Assembly: GCA_047030855.1 (NCBI GenBank)
Contig: JBKYIJ010000008.1
Span: forward strand, 806,001-870,000
DNA length: 64,000 bases
Source: QVMM01 sp047030855
Lineage (GTDB): Bacteria; Bacteroidota; Bacteroidia; Bacteroidales; Dysgonomonadaceae
Reading direction: 5' to 3'
Shown here: positions 28,308 through 36,619 of the stretch, one piece after another
How positions within the stretch are numbered: the stretch's first letter is position 1
Layout: each line of letters starts with the position of its first letter
Notes under the pieces: generated by a model
The model's input: the letters and a program-made list of their open reading frames with translations, nothing else
The model's database searches: none
What the model was told of the DNA's origin: nothing
Translations under genes and position numbers: made by a program

Positions 28308-28694
28308 ATGGAATTTTATAGTGACACTATCATTGCGTCCTTAGCAATTATCGGAGTGTTTTTCATACCCATCCCTACAGTGGCAGGCATTATTTTCTTC
28401 TGGTTGAAAACAAGGAACAAAGAACGGATGGAATTAATCAAACAGGGTTTGATCCCGTCGGAGCGTGCCAAATCCAGTCCGAACAAGTACACGTCTTTAC
28501 GCAACGGATGCCTTTTCTCAGGAACGGCTATCGGAATAATTGTCGGATTAATATCAGATTATTTACTGAATTTTGAAAAACTAAACTCCTTGCTGATCAT
28601 CATATCTTCAACAGTTTTATTTATCGGAATTGCTTACATCATTTTCTTCCTTCTGGTAAAAGATAAAGACCTGAACGACGACATTGAACAGTAA
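28308..28694 (+). CDS. DUF6249-like small membrane protein
   Basis: 128 residues with three predicted membrane helices (about 8-31, 65-85, 92-115) and a cytosolic stretch RNKERMELIKQGLIPSE after the first helix. That pattern (helix, then E-R-x-x-L-I-x-x-G-x) resembles DUF6249 proteins, which in Bacteroidetes usually precede an ECF sigma gene. Its stop is 4 bases before the sigma-factor ATG at 28699, so the two are translationally close. Function unknown; a role in modulating the sigma system is inferred only from neighbourhood. Confidence 0.72.
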   Translation: MEFYSDTIIASLAIIGVFFIPIPTVAGIIFFWLKTRNKERMELIKQGLIPSERAKSSPNKYTSLRNGCLFSGTAIGIIVGLISDYLLNFEKLNSLLIIISSTVLFIGIAYIIFFLLVKDKDLNDDIEQ

Positions 28695-28698
28695 AACA

Positions 28699-29253
28699 AT
28701 GGATGAGAAGAAAAGAATAAAGTGTATTCTTCAAGGCGATACCTCTGCATTCTCCTATTTTGTGGAAACATATCAGGACATGGCTGTCACGATAGCCTAC
28801 AGGATGTGTAACAACAGGCAGGATGCAGAGGATATTGCTCAGGACGCTTTCGTCAAAGCATTTCATAATCTTCATACATTCAGGCTCGACAGCAAATTCT
28901 CGACATGGTTGTTCCGAATCGTCTACAACACGACAATAACACACATTCATTCTTCGTTTTACACCAGCAGTTTTTCCGATTATTCGGAGATAAACGCGAT
29001 AGACGAAGAAGCAGATATAATAGAAAAAATAAGTGAAAGGGAAAAACAAGAAATCGTCAATCGAGTGCTGGAACAACTGCCGAAAGACTCCTCTCTTATC
29101 TTAACATTGTTCTATCTGAACGAAAACTCTATAAAAGAAATTGTTCAAATAACAGGATTGAGCGACGCCAACGTAAAGGTTAAACTGCACAGGGCAAGGA
29201 AACAGTTCGCCTCTGCTTTATCAAACATATATAAAAATGAAGCTGTCAAATGA
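28699..29253 (+). CDS. ECF-type RNA polymerase sigma factor
   Basis: 184 residues from ATG 28699; a TTG at 28684 would overlap the upstream gene and is not preferred. Region 2 is visible as MAYRMCNNRQDAEDIAQDAF-like sequence (YRMCNNRQDAEDIAQDAFVK) with STWLFRIVYN, and region 4 as QLPKDSSLILTLFYLNENSI followed by the helix-turn-helix TGLSDANVKVKLHRARKQF. Group 4 (extracytoplasmic function) sigma-70. Overlaps the next gene by 4 bases (ATGA), typical of sigma/anti-sigma pairs. Target promoters are not identifiable; the neighbouring fimbrial genes are candidates only by position. Confidence 0.92.
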   Translation: MDEKKRIKCILQGDTSAFSYFVETYQDMAVTIAYRMCNNRQDAEDIAQDAFVKAFHNLHTFRLDSKFSTWLFRIVYNTTITHIHSSFYTSSFSDYSEINAIDEEADIIEKISEREKQEIVNRVLEQLPKDSSLILTLFYLNENSIKEIVQITGLSDANVKVKLHRARKQFASALSNIYKNEAVK

Positions 29254-29624
29254 AAAAAAGAAATAACGAACATATTGACGATAACATATTCAAAAACCTG
29301 CTGAAAGAATCAAAAATAGAAGCAGGTGAAAATCTGAAATACCGGATTATTCAGCAAATCAAAACGGAAAACTCCCTCAGGCAAATCGATCTGAAGCAAA
29401 GAAAACTCAATATTAACATAAAGAAGTTGCTGGTTGCTGCCGTGGTTATGTACGGTTTAATCTTCCTTACCGCGTTAATTACGATATTATACGGCGGAAA
29501 AGAAAAACTTATGTCGCCAGAATTTATATCTGCGGTTATATATATAATGTTTGTTTGCTCGATATTCACAGCAATAAACATATTCGATAAGGAAATAAGA
29601 AGGAAATTTAAAAAAGAGAAGTAG
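29250..29624 (+). CDS. Putative anti-sigma factor (two-helix membrane protein)
   Basis: 124 residues. Cytosolic N-terminal 65 residues, charged and helical (NIFKNLLKESKIEAGENLKYRI), followed by two membrane helices (about 66-86 and 92-113) and a short basic tail. It lacks a recognisable zinc-binding ZAS motif. Assignment as an anti-sigma factor rests on the 4-base overlap with the ECF sigma gene and the topology (N-terminal cytosolic sigma-binding part plus membrane anchor). It could instead be an unrelated small membrane protein. Confidence 0.6.
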   Translation: MKKRNNEHIDDNIFKNLLKESKIEAGENLKYRIIQQIKTENSLRQIDLKQRKLNINIKKLLVAAVVMYGLIFLTALITILYGGKEKLMSPEFISAVIYIMFVCSIFTAINIFDKEIRRKFKKEK

Positions 29625-29642
29625 GGGATTTTATTCCTCTAC
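29621..29642. terminator. Possible bidirectional hairpin over two convergent stop codons
   Basis: GTAGGGGA / TCCTCTAC (29621-29628, 29635-29642), 8 bp with one G-T wobble and a TTTTAT loop. It overlaps the anti-sigma stop and the FimB stop. No long T tail, so activity is uncertain. Confidence 0.35.
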
Positions 29643-30578
29643 GATTTGTTCGCGGCTGAACCACTCATTTATTTGTATATCAAAACTGGTATATCCATTA
29701 CCGTCGTATCCTTTAAAGAAGAAAATAATCGAAAAATTATCTTCCCTGTCCAGATATTCCTGTAAGGACATTTCTGCGTATTTCTCCAGTTTCAGTGCAT
29801 TCAGGTATTTATTCAATTGTATGTTCAAAAAATCTTCACCCGTTTTTTTATTTCTAATAACCAGCCTGTTATCCACATTAGACATCAGACGCAATGTATT
29901 CATCTCTGCAACCGCACCTGTTTCTGGATCGTTCATTGTAAAATATGGCTTATAGGTAATGCTTTCCCCGAAAGGTGCATTATAAAAATCATATCTTCCG
30001 TTTGCAGCAGATATGGTAATATCAAAGTCATTTATATCAATAGTATCCCCGTCACCGACATTTTGCATCACTATCCGGAATATTTTCGTATCCTTTACCA
30101 GAGATATGTTTTCTATTTGAAGCCCGTTCGAATTAAAATCAACATCCTTGCGCGCGCCATACCACAACGGTTTCAGTTTTTTATCGACAACACCGTCTTC
30201 GCTGATAACATTTACGATAAGATCCGAGTATTTTGATTTTCCCGGGATAAGTTCCGTTTCCTGATAAGAGTCATCGTAAAGCCCAGCCCATGTTATAAAA
30301 TGGCATCTGCCTTTATCCATGCTAAAAGGTATCCTGTAGTTGCGGGGAAAACCGCCTTCATCTTTTATCGCTTCAATGAAAACCCCGTTTTCATCAAAAA
30401 CATACAGATTAATCTTTGTTACCTGATCAGAAAATAAATCTTCTCTTACTATATTGTAATCATATACAAAACTCACAAAATATCCGCAATCCTCATCCAT
30501 CCCGTCTCTTATACAAGACGAAAATAACAAGACAGCGCTACAGGCAATGAATATATTTCTTAGAGTCTTTTTTAACAT
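29631..30578 (-). CDS. FimB/Mfa2 family fimbrial anchor lipoprotein
   Basis: 315 residues. Lipobox FSSC with lipidated Cys22. Matches the FimB/Mfa2 family (PF08842): CGYFVSFVYDYNIVRED at the mature start, TKINLYVFDENGVFIEA, CHFITWAGLYDDSY, KLKPLWYGARKDV and FSIIFFFKGYDGNGYTSFDIQINEW, in part. By family this protein anchors the Mfa1-type shaft to the outer membrane and sets its length. It is the last gene of the DUF3575 - fusion - FimB locus, separated from the fusion gene by a 15-bp hairpin. Confidence 0.88.
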   Translation of the reverse strand: MLKKTLRNIFIACSAVLLFSSCIRDGMDEDCGYFVSFVYDYNIVREDLFSDQVTKINLYVFDENGVFIEAIKDEGGFPRNYRIPFSMDKGRCHFITWAGLYDDSYQETELIPGKSKYSDLIVNVISEDGVVDKKLKPLWYGARKDVDFNSNGLQIENISLVKDTKIFRIVMQNVGDGDTIDINDFDITISAANGRYDFYNAPFGESITYKPYFTMNDPETGAVAEMNTLRLMSNVDNRLVIRNKKTGEDFLNIQLNKYLNALKLEKYAEMSLQEYLDREDNFSIIFFFKGYDGNGYTSFDIQINEWFSREQIVEE

Positions 30579-30594
30579 GAATTTTTATTTTAAA

Positions 30595-30629
30595 TATCCG
30601 AAGATCTATCTATTATAGATCTTCGGATA
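30595..30629 (-). promoter_or_regulatory. 15-bp intergenic hairpin between the Mfa1-type gene and fimB/mfa2
   Basis: TATCCGAAGATCTAT / ATAGATCTTCGGATA (30595-30609, 30615-30629) is a perfect 15-bp stem with a 5-base loop in the 71-base gap. Downstream on the minus strand the sequence is A-rich with no T run, so it is not a standard intrinsic terminator. RNA stabilisation of the upstream shaft-subunit message or a processing site is plausible. Confidence 0.6.
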
Positions 30630-30649
30630 AATATAGTTAAAGTACTTGA

Positions 30650-32821
30650 TTATAAATCAACTACTTGTTCGTCACGAACAAACCATGGGCTTATATCTAC
30701 TGTAAACGAAACATAACTGTTGATTTCATCCGGAGTTTCAGGATCAAGCGGAATCAACGGAGCACCCGGTTGCGATACAGAATTAATTCTAACGTTATAA
30801 GTATTGTTTCTTACAACGCCAAAACGTCCGTATGCCATAGGATTGCCTTCCTGAGAATCAATGAAATGCCTGATCGGAATAGAATAGTAACACACTCCGT
30901 CTTTATAGAAAGATATTCCGTACAATACGAATGAAGAAGCATGAGTTCCGTCCAAAAGAGTAGCATCGCTGGCACCTTCATTCGTTGCCAGTTGCTGCAA
31001 AGCAGCCGCAAAAGCAGTGTTGCTCGGCGTTTCAGTACCGTCTGCATATTTCTTGAACAATTCTACAGGAATTACAAATCCACCGTAAGTATAATAAGAA
31101 TCTGAAGCGGAACTTGCGTCCACAAGAGCTTTTGGTTTAAACTTAAGGCTTAAAACCACACGGGTTGTAACATCCTGCATCTGATCGTCCGCTTTCATCG
31201 TATTTTCAGGCAGATAAACCGATGCTGCATCGGCTTTAGCCAAAGTTGCGTTGTTTGCCAACACGGTAAAATCGGAGGTTGCCTGAGGTGTTCCTGTTAC
31301 GCCGTCCCAGTTGGGATCTTCGGCATAAAGATCGGCGCGACCTGTATTGGTATAGTCAGCAGCGGTTTCCATAACAGTTCCACCCAGCTTAAAGGTTTGT
31401 TTCCTTAACCAATACATTTTTTTGTTGATAACGTCTGCTTCCCATTTAGCATCCGATACTGTACCTGCTGTTGAAGGATTAACGGTTATACCCGCTGTTT
31501 TCACTATAAGTTTAGCGACCGCACGCTCCGCTGTAAGCCTAACAGAATTAGTTTCGGCATCACCCGGATTATTTTGGATACTTGAAGATGTAATGTCAAT
31601 CAATCCGGTAGCATTTGTCATCAAGAAATTGTCTTCGCTTGCTCCAACGAGGTTATCCATAGAAGCAAAAGCAGCCGCATCCGTCAATCTTGACAGTGGC
31701 GTACCCTTAACATCCGTTGCAGCTTTTATTGCCGCATTCATATTCAAAAAGACAGCGGCTTTGTAATTCTGTTTTTTAATCTTCTGTGCTTTTGACGTAA
31801 AAGAAGATGCTCCGGGAGTACCGCTGGTTTCTCCGGTGAAATTACCGTTACCGGTTTTTGACACATTCAGGTCAAATATATAAGCAACTGTATTTCCTGT
31901 ATTGTCGATAATATCCAATATCTTGCTACGATCGCTCAGGTTTGAGTTGGCTACAACTTCTCTTAGTCCGTTCCAATCTTCACCTCTCCAGCGAACCGAT
32001 ACTTTTTCACTGCTCAAATTATATTGCTTTTTAAGGAAACCGGCAAAAGCATTGGCTCTGTTTTCCGACAATTTCAGGTTGCTGTCATACGAACCTTCGG
32101 GCGAAGCGTATCCTGTTATTATGAATTCATTAACAGTGAGACGGCTGTCGTCCTTTATATTTTTCACTATGCTGTCAACTTCCATCAGCCTCGCCGCATT
32201 ATCCTTATAATCTACAAGCAGATCGTATTTGCCGACCTTAAAATCAAGATGGGCGGCATATGTTTCGCTTCTTTGCTTGGTTTCTTCTATTTCGGGAACG
32301 ATATAGGCTAATTTATAGTCAGGGATAAACTCTGCGGGCAACACTTCTTTCACAACAAGATACTGATCTTCCCTAACGTCACAGTTTGCACAGCCCGTCA
32401 CTTTTTCATTGACATACAGATCTACTCCGCGCATCCATTCTTCGTAAGGAGCTTTCAGAGAGAGGTGGACAATCTGGTTCTTATCGCTTTTTCGTATGAC
32501 ATCTATCGGCTGAATAGCGTTGTAGTTGCCAAACGCCGCTGCCCGTTTTACATATTTATACCGGCTTTTATCTGCTATGATTAGAGATTCAAATAAATAA
32601 GTCTTGTCATCTTCAGGAGATATCAATGCAAGTGCGAACTGATGTATCTGATTTTTCTCCACGACAAGAGAGTTTACATCAACTTCAAAATTAAGGATAA
32701 TAGAATTGCCCTCTCTAACGACGTTGAAATCCTGTACGTTAAAGCCATGCCGACGGACATCCTGAGCATTCAGTAATGTAGTTGATAAAAGTAATATGAC
32801 GAGCAATATATTTTTCACCAT
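30650..32821 (-). CDS. In-frame fusion of a DUF3868/OmpA-like protein with an Mfa1-type fimbrillin
   Basis: 723 residues. Type I signal peptide (about 1-20, LLNAQ). Residues 21-175 match DUF3868 (GFNVQDFNVVREGNSIIL, VHLSLKAPYEEWMRGVDLYV, the CANC pair). Residues about 195-308 are an OmpA-like module (ITGYASPEGSYDSNLKLSENRA, VRWRGEDWNGLREVV) that stops abruptly at LDIIDNT. From residue about 309 (GNTVAYIFDLNVSKTG) to the end it is an Mfa1-type fimbrillin: KAAVFLNMNAAIKA, LTAERAVAKLIV, YYTYGGFVIPVELFKKYADG, YYSIPIRHFID, YGRFGVVRNNTYNVRINSV, and ending ISPWFVRDEQVVDL. In sister loci these are two separate genes in this order. The OmpA tail and the Mfa1 lipobox/N-terminus are missing. Either a real deletion fusion or an assembly collapse. 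Confidence 0.82.
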   Translation of the reverse strand: MVKNILLVILLLSTTLLNAQDVRRHGFNVQDFNVVREGNSIILNFEVDVNSLVVEKNQIHQFALALISPEDDKTYLFESLIIADKSRYKYVKRAAAFGNYNAIQPIDVIRKSDKNQIVHLSLKAPYEEWMRGVDLYVNEKVTGCANCDVREDQYLVVKEVLPAEFIPDYKLAYIVPEIEETKQRSETYAAHLDFKVGKYDLLVDYKDNAARLMEVDSIVKNIKDDSRLTVNEFIITGYASPEGSYDSNLKLSENRANAFAGFLKKQYNLSSEKVSVRWRGEDWNGLREVVANSNLSDRSKILDIIDNTGNTVAYIFDLNVSKTGNGNFTGETSGTPGASSFTSKAQKIKKQNYKAAVFLNMNAAIKAATDVKGTPLSRLTDAAAFASMDNLVGASEDNFLMTNATGLIDITSSSIQNNPGDAETNSVRLTAERAVAKLIVKTAGITVNPSTAGTVSDAKWEADVINKKMYWLRKQTFKLGGTVMETAADYTNTGRADLYAEDPNWDGVTGTPQATSDFTVLANNATLAKADAASVYLPENTMKADDQMQDVTTRVVLSLKFKPKALVDASSASDSYYTYGGFVIPVELFKKYADGTETPSNTAFAAALQQLATNEGASDATLLDGTHASSFVLYGISFYKDGVCYYSIPIRHFIDSQEGNPMAYGRFGVVRNNTYNVRINSVSQPGAPLIPLDPETPDEINSYVSFTVDISPWFVRDEQVVDL

Positions 32822-32843
32822 ACTTGTTTGTGTATCTAAAAAA

Positions 32844-33410
32844 TCAATAGATAAAATAAATAAACGAAACGCCTATTTTTGTTACCCCTATATAATTGCG
32901 TGAACCCGATTTTAATTTAGGACTACACGTTTTACATCCGTATTTGTCATAATCAACGTATGCGTATCCTGCCCCGATATTGGCTTCAATGCTCCATCTT
33001 TTACTCAATATCCAGTGATGACCGATACTGACACCGCCGCCCACATAATAACCTTCATACCGATGATCTTTCAATGTCGGAAACATTCCGAAAGGAAGAT
33101 CCAATCCGGCGACGCTAAACTCTCCGCCGTGCGCATGCAACCCCATATAAGTGCCGTTAAAACTTTCGCAGAACCAATAGCGAAGTTCCGGCTGAACAAG
33201 CCAGTGCTTAAATCTTTTATCATCGTTAAATGTAAACGGATTATATCCGCCTAAAATATCCAGAGTAAATTTTTTATTCAATTTGAATTCCAACCCCAGA
33301 TTAGGAGTTAACGTGAGGTCATACACAAGATTATTCTTTACGGCAATCTGTTGAGCATCAATTTTTACGAAAGATACCAGAAGTAATATTATTAATAAAA
33401 GATTCTTCAT
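32844..33410 (-). CDS. DUF3575 domain-containing outer-membrane protein
   Basis: 188 residues from ATG 33410, which gives a signal peptide (MKNLLLIILLLVSFVKIDAQ); the longer frame from 33452 adds 14 residues before it. DUF3575 blocks: VKNNLVYDLTLTPNLGLEFKL, in part, FTLDILGGYNPF, WLVQPELRYWFCESFNGTYMG, in part, and GYYVGGGVSIGHHWIL. Small barrel-like outer-membrane protein, typically the first gene of Bacteroidales Mfa-type fimbrial loci. A pair of Cys near the C-terminus (GCKTCSPK) recurs in this family. The fusion gene starts 22 bases after its stop. Confidence 0.87.
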   Translation of the reverse strand: MKNLLLIILLLVSFVKIDAQQIAVKNNLVYDLTLTPNLGLEFKLNKKFTLDILGGYNPFTFNDDKRFKHWLVQPELRYWFCESFNGTYMGLHAHGGEFSVAGLDLPFGMFPTLKDHRYEGYYVGGGVSIGHHWILSKRWSIEANIGAGYAYVDYDKYGCKTCSPKLKSGSRNYIGVTKIGVSFIYFIY

Positions 33411-33707
33411 TTTAAATCTTGAGACTAAAATAATCTTTAACCTAATAACCAATATTAAATATCAAAGTGCATTATATAATGAAAATCCATCTCATAGTTA
33501 TTAATCGCACTTTGCACTTCCTAACTCATTTAGAATAAGGAAAGTTGACAAAGTTATTATTTTTTTGTTATAATCATTCATATTAGTAGAATAATTTGAC
33601 AAAATTTTTGTTTAACATAGTTCTTATTTTTAGATAACACTTTAAACAACCTATTGTTTAGCAAAACATTAGCCTAATATCATTTTTTTTATGATTTAGC
33701 ATAAATA
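33411..33707. other. Intergenic region upstream of the DUF3575 fimbrial locus
   Basis: About 300 bases without a gene. On the minus strand TAACTTTG (33549-33556) fits a Bacteroidetes -7 box and would give a leader of about 135 bases for the fimbrial locus. An 8-bp inverted repeat CAAAGTGC / GCACTTTG (33463-33470, 33507-33514) lies between the box and the gene. The TonB gene's 3' end has no clear terminator here. No RNA gene was seen. Confidence 0.45.
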
Positions 33708-36374
33708 TTACTTATTAGCGAAGTTAAATCTGTAAGTGAAACTTAGAAGGAAATAGCGGCTGACAGTATTGGTGCGCATATCGGACATTTCATTTCCGAG
33801 AACTTTCCTTGTCACATTTGTCCGATCTTTCAAAATGTCATAAAACTGGACTTTAAGCAGTCCTGCTTTCTTCTTTAAAAAAGATTTGGATACGGATGCG
33901 TTCCATAAAACCTCCGTTTTCTTAAAATCGGAAGAATAGCCCGAATTGTAAGTAAAGCTTATATCGTTTTGAATACTGAAATCGTATGGCAACTGCAACG
34001 ATGTGGAATTGCTGGCGCTAAAATTGGAAACGTTCATATCGCCCTGAATATCGTTATTATTGTTCGTAATACTCAGTCCATAACCCAGTTGCAGGCGGTT
34101 CTCAATTTTTTCGGTTTTAAACCTTAGCGAAACGCTTTCGTTAATGCTCAGATTGTTGGTTATGTTCTTCTCTCCGTTCGAAAAACCGATATTCCGATAA
34201 TAATATCCGTAAGTATTCGTGTCAAACGTAAATTTCTTGTTTCTGAAAGGCGTATTATAAGAAATGCCTAAGTTTGCGCTCCAGTTTCCGTCGACATTCC
34301 TGTAAGTAGTTTCTTCGTTCCATTTATTAGCGGAGGTAGTGTCTATTTTCGCATAATTCACTATCTGATTGAATGTATAATTCAACCCGCCCGATATCAT
34401 AAGGAATCGTCCCGATTCATAGTCCGATTTCTGGTAATATATATTGAGATTATTGCTGTAGCTCGGCTTCAAATCGGGATTACCGTAATACTTACTTGTC
34501 GAATTAAGAATAACCGTATCTGCCGATATTTGATTTAACTGCGGAAAACTTGTTGCTCCCGAATAGTCGATATTTAAACTGGTATTATCGTTAGGTTTAT
34601 AAGAAAATCGCACTGACGGGGAATAATTTACTACATGCTGTTTAATATCTTCAATAACAGAATCCTGCATCGCCACCTTACTTCTCGAATAAGAAGGATC
34701 GACGTTCAACCCGATCGTATATTCATACTTCCCCAACAGTGACTGAAAGCTCAGGTTAATATTCTGGCTGATATAAAAGTTCTTGGTTCTGCGGGTATAG
34801 TCCCGATCAATAATATCATATTCGCCCGAAAGCCCTTTCTTAAAAGTTTTTCTGTCGCGATCCATTTTATTTTGGCGGATCGAGTACGACAACATAATGG
34901 AATTTTTCGAAGTAATAGGTTCTACATACGAAACTGTCGTTCCCCAGTTCCACGTTTTATTATCGTTATTCAGAACCTGATCAATGACGGCATCATTCCC
35001 CGTCGGATATTTCGTTACCGAATTATTCCTGCCGTCGCCGTCTTCATTTCGACTTGTCGCATTCAGGCTCAAGGTTAAAGTCCGCCCGTTTTCGCTTAAC
35101 CTTCTGCCTACAGTCAAAGATGCGTTGAGAGCATTGCCGTTATTTTTTGTATACCTCTCCGTCCACCCCTGAGTGGTATCGTTCTGGCTGGAAAAAGACA
35201 ACTTCTGAAAATCGCTCTTTGTTTTATCTTTACTATCGGAAAATGAAGCCGATGTACGCGCATAAATAGTCGTGAGCGAATCGGGACGCCATTCGATATT
35301 CATGCCGAGACTGAGATTGTTCCTGTCATTTTTTGTGGAAGAATTTTGTTCGTTCAAATAACTCGGATTGAAAGACGTCGTACTCGATTTTGTTTCCAAA
35401 AGATTGGAATTGTCCGAATATCGCACATTCCCTCCCATCTTGAATTTCGATGATTTGTTAATATTGAAGTTCGCACCGATACTTTTATTTTCATCTATCC
35501 CCGAATATGGAGAGAAATATCCCATCATAAAATCGTCCCCGCCTCCCGCATTATCCATATTGCCAATCAATGACGCCTGCGTTTGCTCATTCATATAATT
35601 GGCCATAAGCTTGTTGGAATATTTATCGTCGCTGCCGTAACCGGCTTTGACGTTTCCGAAAAGATTGCGTTTATAATCTTCTTTTACAACAAGATTCAAA
35701 ACCGTTCTTCCTTACCGTCCTTAAATCCTGTAATTTTAGAGTTTTCCGATTCGTCTTTGTAGAGCTGGAGCTTTTTTATCATCTTGGCAGGCAGATTTGT
35801 CAATGCCATCTTTATATCGTTGTCGAAAAACTCCTTGCCGTCTACAAAAATCTTGGTGACAGCTTTTCCGTTCGCCTTTATGTTGCCTTCGGCATCTACT
35901 TCTATCCCCGGAAGTTTCTTGATTATATCCTGCAACAGGCTGTTTTCGTCCGAAATATACGAATCCGCATTATACTCTATCGTATCACCTTTTACGACAA
36001 CATCGGGAATCTTCGCTCTGACGACTGCTTCGTCCAATACGAGAGAATCGTTGATTAAGAAAATATTACCTAAATCAAGAATTGTATTACGCGAATCAAG
36101 AATTACTTTTTTTTTATAGCTTTTATAGCCTAAAAAAAGATACTTCGAGCAGGTATTGCCCGAATGGAGCGGAAAAATAAAATTTACCATGAGCGTCTGT
36201 TATCGTCCCTTTCACAAAGGAAGTATCCTTTTCCGTAGAAAGGTGTACCGACGCATATTCAACAGGAGCGTTAACAATACTGTCAGATACCATTCCTGTA
36301 ATTTTCCCTTGCTGGGCACTCAACCCGAAAGAAAAAAACAGGGAGAATAATATCGACAGTACCGGTTTTAGCAT
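33708..36374 (-). CDS. TonB-linked outer-membrane beta-barrel protein, two frameshifts
   Basis: Outer-membrane protein with a CarboxypepD_reg-like N-terminal domain (QQGKITGMVSDSIVNAPVEY), a plug-like segment (DVVVKGDTIEYNADSY, LLQDIIKKLPGIEVDAEGNI, KIFVDGKEFFDND) and a large OMP_b-brl_3-type barrel ending in FTYRFNFANK. The start at 36374 gives a signal peptide; 36401 is possible. The frame breaks twice: one T too many in the minus-strand T7 run at 36132-36138 (correct reading VSFLGYKSYKKKV), and one base missing near 35698-35701 (correct reading GKEERFLNLVVKED). With both restored the protein is about 888 residues. Family members lack a SusD partner; ligand unknown. Confidence 0.82.
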
Positions 36375-36567
36375 TAACTGTTTTACTTCCGTTATAAACA
36401 TAAGAAGAACGAAGATAATATATTATGTAAAAAAAGCATAACGCTTTTACTCCATACTTCATAAAAAAAGAGTCTCAAACTGGTTCGATTCCATAATAAA
36501 ATTTGCATCTTTTAAAGATTTTATTAAATCTATTCGTATTAAATCATCTTTGTATCATTGTTTTAAG

Positions 36568-36575
36568 TATATTTG
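36568..36575 (+). promoter_or_regulatory. Bacteroidetes -7 box (TATATTTG) for the DUF2723 gene
   Basis: TATATTTG followed by C, 45 bases before the ATG at 36620. Confidence 0.52.
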
Positions 36576-36619
36576 CAGCCGAATAAAAACAACTATTTTA
36601 TATTTAGAATATAAATAAC

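Noticed and set aside
33463..33514. 8-bp inverted repeat as an operator upstream of DUF3575
   Set aside because: Short arms with a 36-base spacer; could easily occur by chance in A+T-rich DNA, so only noted in the intergenic entry.
36105..36113. A9 run in the TonB gene as a further frameshift
   Set aside because: Reads in frame as three Lys codons (minus-strand AAA AAA AAA) within a conserved stretch, so no change is needed.
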